A stretch of DNA of 64,000 nt from Siphonodentalium dalli (taxonomy: Eukaryota; Mollusca; Scaphopoda; Gadilida; Siphonodentaliidae): assembly GCA_032622095.1 (NCBI GenBank), contig CP136065.1:110465195-110529194 (forward strand), given 5' to 3'. The notes beneath the pieces are model-generated. The model saw only the letters and a list, made by a program, of their open reading frames with translations. It searched no databases and was not told the origin of the DNA. The translations under genes were made by a program, and so were the position numbers. Position 1 is the stretch's first letter. Every line of letters starts with the position of its first letter. This document shows, piece after piece, positions 58,301-64,000 of this stretch.

Positions 58301-61300
58301 TGTACAATACTTGTCATATGTGTAAACGTATCTATGGGGGAGATACACATTTGTTCATGTGACATGACTGACCATAGTGCTACCGGGAAAACTGAGTTTA
58401 ACCTTAACTCGTTTAGGACGTGAAACGGATATATCCGTTTCCCAAAACATTACCTACAGGACGGGAAACGGATATATCCGTTTCCCACTTCATGCACTTC
58501 TTATCAGCGAATGAATCTTTTATAATTAAAAGTTTTTGCGCATAGTATCATGTATTCAATATAGGCCGATCACTCCGTGAGGGGTCCATGAAGATGTAAC
58601 CTATTTTTGGCGTCACGTGGGGTCGCGTGCCGTGATTCGTGACGTCATTGTTCCAAAATGGCGGCGCACAGTAGCCTAAGCCGTAGACGCGTAGACAATT
58701 TTTTCGGTTGTCAATCACCATGGCAGGTTAATCTTGACCCCTTCAGCAGAAGGAACAAGAAGCGAGAGCAATTTAAGTATATTCCTGGATCCAATTTTTT
58801 GGAAATTAATTACATTTGATTAAAAATGTCGCACGCAGACATCTCGTATAGCGAAATTATAGCCCCCCAAACGCATAATTTTCCGAAAATCGGTTGCCAT
58901 GTCAACCAGTCGCAATTTGGTGGTATCTACCCAAACAACATTTTTGGAAGATTTATAGATCACGGATGATCACCCATATATTATTAGCTGTCACGTGGAG
59001 AATTCTGCCATGGCAAATGATCTGACCCAGCTATAAAATGATATGAAAGTAAGCATTTTAACGTTAGAAAACGGGGGTTTGGCGGCCATTTTGAATGGCG
59101 CCCTCTGTCGGTGATGGGTGATTTTTGAGCAAGGCTAGTTCCAAATGTTGGCAAAATATTCCTGGATCATTTAACTTTGGAAATAATTTATATTTGATTC
59201 AAAATGTTGCAAAGATATCGTCATATAGCGAAATAACAGCCCCAAACGCATACATTTCCGAAAATATGTTGATATGGTAACCGGTCGCAATTTGGTGGTA
59301 TCTACCCAAAATTTCTAGAAAATTTATAGACTACGGATGATCACTCATATTGTATGAGTTGTCACGCGGAGAATTCTGCCATGGAAAATGGTCTGACACA
59401 ACATTGAATAAACGCATCAATTGCTATAAAATTATATAAAAGTGAGCATTTCTGCAAACAATCTCGTCTGTGAGTAATGTTTTCTCAAAAGAATCAAGTC
59501 CAAAACGAGTTAACTATATCCAGGAACAAATGAGTTCTCAATACAACACTATATACATCCCCTCTATTGTATATACAGTTTGGTAAAAAAAATAAGTAAA
59601 AAATGCAACCGAATTGGTCTACTAGTAGCTACTTTAGTCGCTGAGTGCACTTCTGTTTGCAGACAAGCCAAATGACACTGTACTACTTTAGTATATTTCT
59701 ACTTTCATTATGGGTTATGCGAAAGCCACAACGGTCTACAGTCCCAAGTGTTTGTAGTAATATACACTATATACATATTGGTTCACCACATCGATTGTAA
59801 TCTTCTAACTCGTCCTTTTCGTTGTCTTTCTGATATCATATTTAGTACTCCGATCAATGGGAATTTGCCAAATTGTGTGATATGCAGGCAATAGACACAA
59901 TATGCTTCAATGTTTGTCTACAAATGACATGTATTCTACCACGCGAGCACAATTATGACCAGATATGTCGATTTTATTATTATTTCGTGTTACGATTTGA
60001 TAAAATAACAATAATGAAAGTGTCAATGACACTGTAGCTCAACTTGGGGAGGCGTTAATTTTATGCTGAGCAGGCAATAGACTGATAAAGAAGGAAAGTC
60101 AAACAGTTTCGGTATATGGATTCCACGAATGAGGTTCGTTGATGTAGATTGATTAGTTGATTGAGGGTTTAACGTCGTTTTAGCCGCTAGGCCATATCAC
60201 GACCAAGAACAGAATCAGGTATCAAAAGGGATCGCAGAGAATCAACTGTGTAGATAAATCAGATAGTGGATTAGATTAAAACAATGAGCTATGTACAAAT
60301 AAAAGCATACAAGAGGAATGACTATACATTCAAGAACTGACTAGTGTGCAAGCATAGTATAACACGTATAAACGTATTACAAGAATACATAATAAATAGC
60401 AAATAAATAATACAACATTACCAAGTCTGCACATCGAAATGTGTAAAGTAGCTTTTAACATAAGATTTTGCATTGACAATAATTAATGTATCTATAATAT
60501 TTGATGAATCGCGCATGAACCTTGATCAATGCGCCAAGCCGACGGGCGGGTGTGTGAGATAGAATAATGTCATCTTTTACCCAACCGACAGCCTCTATTT
60601 ACAAACTCTGTTTGGTGACTGTTAGTGTTAATCGTTTCTCATCAATCATCTGGTCAAACTGGCTCAACTTCAGTGGTTTGTTTATGGGCAACGGGTGCAT
60701 CTTCAATAAACGTTTCCATAGCCTGTGGTGCAGGTTGTGGGACAAGCGTAAGAACAGATACGCCAAGTTGGGTCGCCTGTGATTCGCGAATTGTATCGGT
60801 CTGGCCGTTGTCTGTTTGGGTGCTGGTATCAGCACACTTTTCTGGTAGAAACGGCAGCAGAGTATGTGACTGGCTGAAGTGCTGGTCGAGCACCAACTAT
60901 TTTCTTTGCATCGAAATATGAGAGATGTTTCTCAGCCTTACACCTTTGAATTTTGAATTCATAGTCCTATATGGTCTATCGTGACTACCATATTGTATGA
61001 TTGGAGTAAAGTCAATACACATTGTTATCTTCCAGCCTGTTCTCAGGAAAATCCACACATTATGGGCTTATAATAGGATTTGTTTTATGTTCATAATCGG
61101 CTCAGAATCTTGTACATGCTCAGAATTTTTAGTCCATAACAAAGTAAAATGAGAGTGTACTTATCATATGCATTAAACCAAAGGGGTTAAACTACCATAA
61201 GAGTAATTTTATGATCAAGTGAATAAACGTCAATATGCCATTTTACTAATGCCTTACTATTATGTGAGATGTGCATACATATATCTAAGTGAATTAAGCA

Positions 61301-63340
61301 TCTATCGACTAAGTAAGTAGTTACAAAATATAATTTCGATGATATCCTCAGATGTGGTAATGCGAAGAGTCCAAAATCCCAAAATCAATGGGTTCACTAA
61401 AAGGAACATGTTCACGTATGCTGGACATTTAGTCAAGTTAAAATATCAGAATTAACGATAGGTGAACTCTCCTTGCAGAATTGCCAAATGGAGCGAGCGG
61501 TCTATAAAAAGTTTGGATAATGACACTAAGCAATATGGCATTCCTCAGCGACTACAAGAGGAATTGAATTGAATCCAGCGTCTTCTCATCCCACGTATAA
61601 TGAGAGCTCATAGCTTCCAAGACATGGGATTGTACATGCAAAACTAAGCGGAACATGGGTCTCTAAATGAGTTTTCCACGCCCATAACGGATTGGTGACA
61701 TCTGAATTAAGATTTACCTCCACACAAACTGTGCTTGCTCAAGCTAGAAGGCACTAAATGGATCTACATGGGCAAAAGTCATCAGTTCTAATATACTGAA
61801 TATCATTGTAATATTCCCGACACTCTGCCTATACTATATTACGGATACAGTGTAATATGTCATGCGAGGGACTTATTACTAGGTGTTTATTTGCTGCATT
61901 ACCCTGTACTTACCAACCAGATAGTAGAGTGAGTTACACAAAGATTGTACATCTTTTGGTATCGGTCGTTTCTTCACAGTTCTGTAACCACTTTCTGAAT
62001 AACTATGAGTTTTCTCTAAAGCTGCGAGACCGCGAAAGATGTCGCCTCTAATAGAATCGCTTGTCTGCTTAAGTAATTCCTCGTGCCTTTTAAATCGCTC
62101 ATCGATAAATCGTTTCAGGTAGTCAATATCTGCTGGTTTTACGATGTGATCCTGGATATATTTTGCCTGTGAATGTATATAATACATCGATCATACACCT
62201 CCTCCATTCTATTCGTTCGAATAATATACTAATTCGACTACTGTTTTCCTGTCTCCAACGGTTTATAAAAAGATACCCTATCCATTAAAATGCTATGTAA
62301 ACAGGTGGTCAGTATGCGAGATCAATATGCGAGTCGTAAGGAAATTGTTCCAGGAATACAACTAAATTTTATTCCAGTTTTCACTAATACCAGATATAGT
62401 TATAGTCGACCAATGTTTTTGCTGGTTTTCGGTGGTTTCATAGTAGATATCCCAACTGTCGTTATATGTAAATAGTTAATCCATTTTACATCAAAGAACA
62501 CGGATTTTAACCCACCCAATATGTTAAGGACCAGGGACATAACTTCACCTGAGCAGAACCACGTGCCATGTTTTCTACGAGAACAGGCAACTTGAAATTA
62601 TTTGATGAAAAATGTCTAATTGTTTAGAAGCAAATGTATATATTTTCAAACTTACAATATCATCACTTTTCTATGATAAGTGCATGGATAATAAATTTAC
62701 GGAAAGAATAGCAAATTTGATAATTTTTGGAAAATTTAGTCCGAGCGCATGTTTACAACGAACCTGAAACAAGACATTCTGCAATCCCATTTTCAAGGTA
62801 AATTGCTTGGTTGTTATTGTTGTAAATTTGCCGCCCTGAATCTTAAGGGCATATATACTCACATATTCTGAGGGACCTGGTCGCTTTTTCAAAGAATCAT
62901 TCTCGGATTTTAATCTTTCGTTTTCTTCGATGAGATAGTTGAGGAGAGAGTTCTCTAGTACGCCACTACCGGCCTTGCTCTCGGAGACATTGAGGTAGGA
63001 TATAGTTCTATGTTCTCCACCAAGTGGTCCAAATACCAAACTAGAATAACTGCTAACTCTGGTTGGGCTTTGTTCGTCCGCATAACTCGCCTGTCCGTCT
63101 TCATCTCCTCTCCTTTTTTATTTTGTTCAGCTCCGTCTCTGATTTGCTCCTTCGACCAAGACCATGACGCTGAAAGGCGTTGTCACTTTTAGAGCCAACA
63201 TACTCATTTCTACGAGCATCACGTCTATGAATTTCTTCGTAGTTTGAGTGCTCGCTTATTGGATCTAGTAAGTTAGTTCTTGCATTCACATCTTCTGTAC
63301 TTTTCTTGCTTTTGCCACCAAAGAAGTACCACTTCGGCAT
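52210..63340 (-). CDS. Gene B: tandem paralogue of gene A, coiled-coil / death-domain / CARD, with a frameshift in exon 1
   Basis: Five exons in the same order as gene A: 63340-62863, 62166-61914, 58043-57849, 55063-54791 and 52388-52210. Exons 2-5 have exactly the gene A lengths, phases and splice sites and contain no stop. Exon 1 is 478 nt instead of 504. The ATG-proximal frame and the coiled-coil frame do not join, because about 8 nt are missing after KKER. Without a correction the ATG frame ends after 79 codons. Exons 2-4 carry mostly conservative replacements relative to gene A, which argues that the protein was under selection after duplication. Either B is a recent pseudogene, or the frameshift is an assembly error, or it uses another start. 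The domain roles are those inferred for gene A. Confidence 0.75.
53865..53915. repeat. Hairpin with CTCGTTTTCGTG arms
   Basis: CTCGTTTTCGTGATCATAGG faces CCTATATGACCACGAAAACGAG, separated by about 10 bp. Intron 4 of gene B. Confidence 0.7.
54130..54285 (+). repeat. Tandem duplication, two units of about 77 bp
   Basis: TATTACACCGGTGACTTTAA, TTTACAATTTCAGCAT and GATACGATT recur as TATACACCGGTGCCATTAA, TTTACAATTTCGGCAT and GTACGATT. Intron 4 of gene B. Confidence 0.75.
54791..55063 (-). CDS. Gene B exon 4: CARD domain
   Basis: The exon is 273 nt, acceptor TTTTAATAG, donor GTAAGT after TTCAAAA. It is a complete CARD with HREVIQNKSSYLRKHV, EETQHIRS, RLLDVLPLVGEHIY and AFIEALRNT. The open frame continues about 25 codons past the donor, which is intronic. 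Confidence 0.87.
56913..57406 (+). mobile_element. 494-bp TTAA-flanked MITE, copy 2
   Basis: Same length, orientation and sequence (few mismatches) as 50831-51324, flanked by TTAA at 56909-56912 and 57407-57410. Ends AGGCACGTGAGGCCTT and AAGGCCAACCGTACCT match each other at 13 of 16 positions. In intron 3 of gene B. Confidence 0.87.
57849..58043 (-). CDS. Gene B exon 3: death-domain core
   Basis: The exon is 195 nt, acceptor TTTGCAG, donor GTAAGT after TTCGCAG. It encodes GKWRDFGMALKIPLDVLDTI to ...EGLLSACEEIGVSPFA. Six replacements against gene A, all conservative or at the domain edge. Confidence 0.8.
58408..59509. mobile_element. 1.1-kb TTAA-flanked non-autonomous element with palindromic subterminal repeats
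   Basis: TTAA at 58404-58407 and 59510-59513. Terminal repeats CTCGTTTAGGAC and GTCCAAAACGAG. Near the left end are two palindromes, GAAACGGATATATCCGTTTC (about 58421-58441) and GGGAAACGGATATATCCGTTTCCC (about 58463-58486). The body has two diverged direct copies of about 240 bp (58780-59030 and 59158-59400, sharing GTCGCAATTTGGTGGTATCT). No transposase. In intron 2 of gene B. Confidence 0.75.
60140..61000 (-). mobile_element. Second gag-only non-LTR element, minus strand
   Basis: From 61000 downwards: YEFKIQRCKAEKHLSYFDAK, then a gag C-terminal region open to 60654 (QTDTIRESQATQLGVSVLTL), then the 3' region matching 12222-12510 (GATTGATGAGAAACG, AAGGTTCATGCGCG, ATTTATTTGCTATTTATTAT, ACTAGTCAGTT). 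It ends in GACGTTAAACCCTCAATCAA, a LINE tail style common in molluscs. It is 5'-truncated and has no pol, as in the copy at 9410-12510. In intron 2 of gene B. Confidence 0.7.
60654..60896 (-). pseudogene. Gag C-terminal fragment
   Basis: Open for 80 codons (MVLDQHFSQSHTLLPFLPEK onward, ending in VEPV), polar, Thr/Gln-rich. It follows the YEFKIQRCKAEK gag motif in another frame, so it is part of the broken gag of the second gag-only element. Confidence 0.5.
61914..62166 (-). CDS. Gene B exon 2: helical segment
   Basis: The exon is 253 nt, same borders as gene A exon 2 (acceptor CACAG-type site before GCAAAATAT, donor GTAAGT). It encodes AKYIQDHIVKPADIDY... to ...LCNSLYYLV with no stop. Five replacements against gene A: E/D, E/A, S/D, R/K, Y/H. 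Confidence 0.78.
62863..63340 (-). pseudogene. Gene B exon 1, frameshifted
   Basis: The ATG at 63340-63338 follows the acceptor CCCACAG then GATAA, as in gene A. The first part reads MPKWYFFGGKSKKS... to GLGRRSKSETELNKIKKERR and then meets TGA at about 63102. The second part, in the +1 frame, reads DEDGQASYADEQSPTR through the coiled coil VLENSLLNYLIEENERL to ...GPSEY and the donor GTGAGT. The break is next to a run of six A and an AGGAGAGGAGA purine tract, where both real slippage and assembly error are plausible. The first 60 residues are poorly conserved with gene A. Confidence 0.72.
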
Positions 63341-63479
63341 TTATCCTGTGGGTATAGATACAAACTTCACATACCTGTTGTATATATATATATATTCGCG
63401 AATATAAATATGTTAAAAATCTGGTTTTAAACAATAACCGCCCTATGTGTTGTTTTATAGGTACATTGATGTTGCTTAC

Positions 63480-63494
63480 CTGCATGTCAACCAA
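63480..63494 (-). other. Possible 3' end of a non-coding first exon of gene B
   Basis: On the minus strand TTGACATGCAG is followed by GTAAGC (63479-63474), a good donor, 140 nt before the acceptor of exon 1. The homologous place upstream of gene A (about 30400) has lost the GT, so the two copies may use different first exons. Only a transcript would settle it. Confidence 0.3.
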
Positions 63495-63499
63495 TGATT

Positions 63500-64000
63500 G
63501 TGGAAACGAAAACGAGATAGTTTTGATACCAGACCCCTTGCGATCGATGGATCAGTTACTTATACCCAAAGTAATTAATAACAATGACTTTCAATTACTT
63601 TATAAACGTAAAGTAATTAATTATAACAATGTAATTAATTACTTTTCAATTACTTTAATGGAACTTTCTACTTTCTCGTATAGTGAAAACATATGTTTAT
63701 TTCAAATTCAAAACAAATAACTTTGATATAATATTTATTTATATATATTTTATATAATATACAAATGACACAGAAATTCAAAATAGAAGTGATAGCATGG
63801 AAACGGGGATCAGAGACAACAAAACCGATGGCTTATATGAAGTTTTCTTCCCTTTGGCTACATGCCCCATCCACAATACGTGAGGTAGGGGGTAGTTCCG
63901 ACGGGAATGAGTGGAAGTAATGGTTTTCTAAGAATGGGATATATATCACAGAATCTGAGTTAGACGTGGGAGAAGGAAGATAGTGTTTTGGAAAACAGGA
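63500..64000. other. AT-rich end of window
   Basis: Repeated AAGTAATTAATTA / TAATTACTTT motifs at 63570-63660 and an AT-only stretch at 63720-63770. No gene recognised. Confidence 0.5.

Larger units (their letters stand above)
50060..63490. repeat. Segmental duplication unit B
   Basis: Same orientation as unit A, ATG to ATG distance 33416 bp. Unit B has its own insertions: the 494-bp MITE twice (50831-51324, 56913-57406), the 1.1-kb TTAA element (58408-59509) and a gag-only LINE (60140-61000). Confidence 0.75.

Noticed and set aside
63410-63660. Start of a third paralogue upstream of gene B
   Set aside because: Only the 5' flank shared with gene A (63413-63480) is present, and no further exon is seen before the window ends.
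1-64000. tRNA or rRNA genes, CRISPR arrays, bacterial operons
   Set aside because: No intact cloverleaf was found (the only A/B-box match is the SINE at 14300-14512). Repeats are transposon-derived and lack the spacer regularity of CRISPR. Split exons rule out a prokaryote.

Overview
This is a eukaryotic nuclear window. It is AT-rich and gene-poor, its coding sequence is split by introns with GT/AG borders, and much of it is mobile DNA in several states of decay. The gene content (death-domain plus CARD proteins), the tRNA-derived SINE, the non-LTR elements whose 3' ends read gttaaaccctcaatcaa, and the tRNA-Leu-primed Ty3-type retroelement suggest a marine lophotrochozoan, most likely a mollusc. 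The species cannot be fixed from sequence alone.

The only convincing host genes are two tandem paralogues on the minus strand. Gene A spans 29924 down to 16442 and gene B spans 63340 down to 52210. Each has five coding exons in the same order, and exons 2 to 5 have identical lengths (253, 195, 273 and 179 nt) and identical splice phases. The predicted protein has a basic, low-complexity N-terminus ending in a coiled coil, then a helical segment, a death domain, a CARD and a short tail. This looks like an adaptor for an innate-immune or apoptotic signalling complex. Copy A is fully open (467 aa). Copy B has a net 8-nt difference in exon 1 that shifts the frame. The homologous DNA reaches beyond the coding exons (about 13.2-30.4 kb and 50.0-63.5 kb), so this is a segmental duplication.

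Layout. 1-9.4 kb holds two large inverted-repeat elements and a hAT-like element. The first inverted-repeat element, 1431-5171, has 449-bp arms, CACAGTG ends and a 5-bp target duplication. The second is GC-rich, 5202-8323, with a 32-bp palindrome in its arms. 9.4-12.5 kb is a gag-only non-LTR element with a second, reverse-transcriptase-bearing non-LTR element nested inside it. 13.2-30.4 kb is duplication unit A, with a SINE, a 4.2-kb insertion and a decayed LINE in its introns and flanks. 30.4-50 kb is the spacer, with a TTAA-flanked MITE, minisatellites, arrays of a 15-bp motif in both orientations, and a Ty3/gypsy gag-protease remnant. 50-63.5 kb is unit B, which carries two copies of a 494-bp TTAA-flanked MITE, a 1.1-kb TTAA element and a second gag-only LINE.

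Comparing the two units allows relative dating. Several insertions are present in one paralogue and absent from the other, and one MITE has a clean empty TTAA site in the sister copy.
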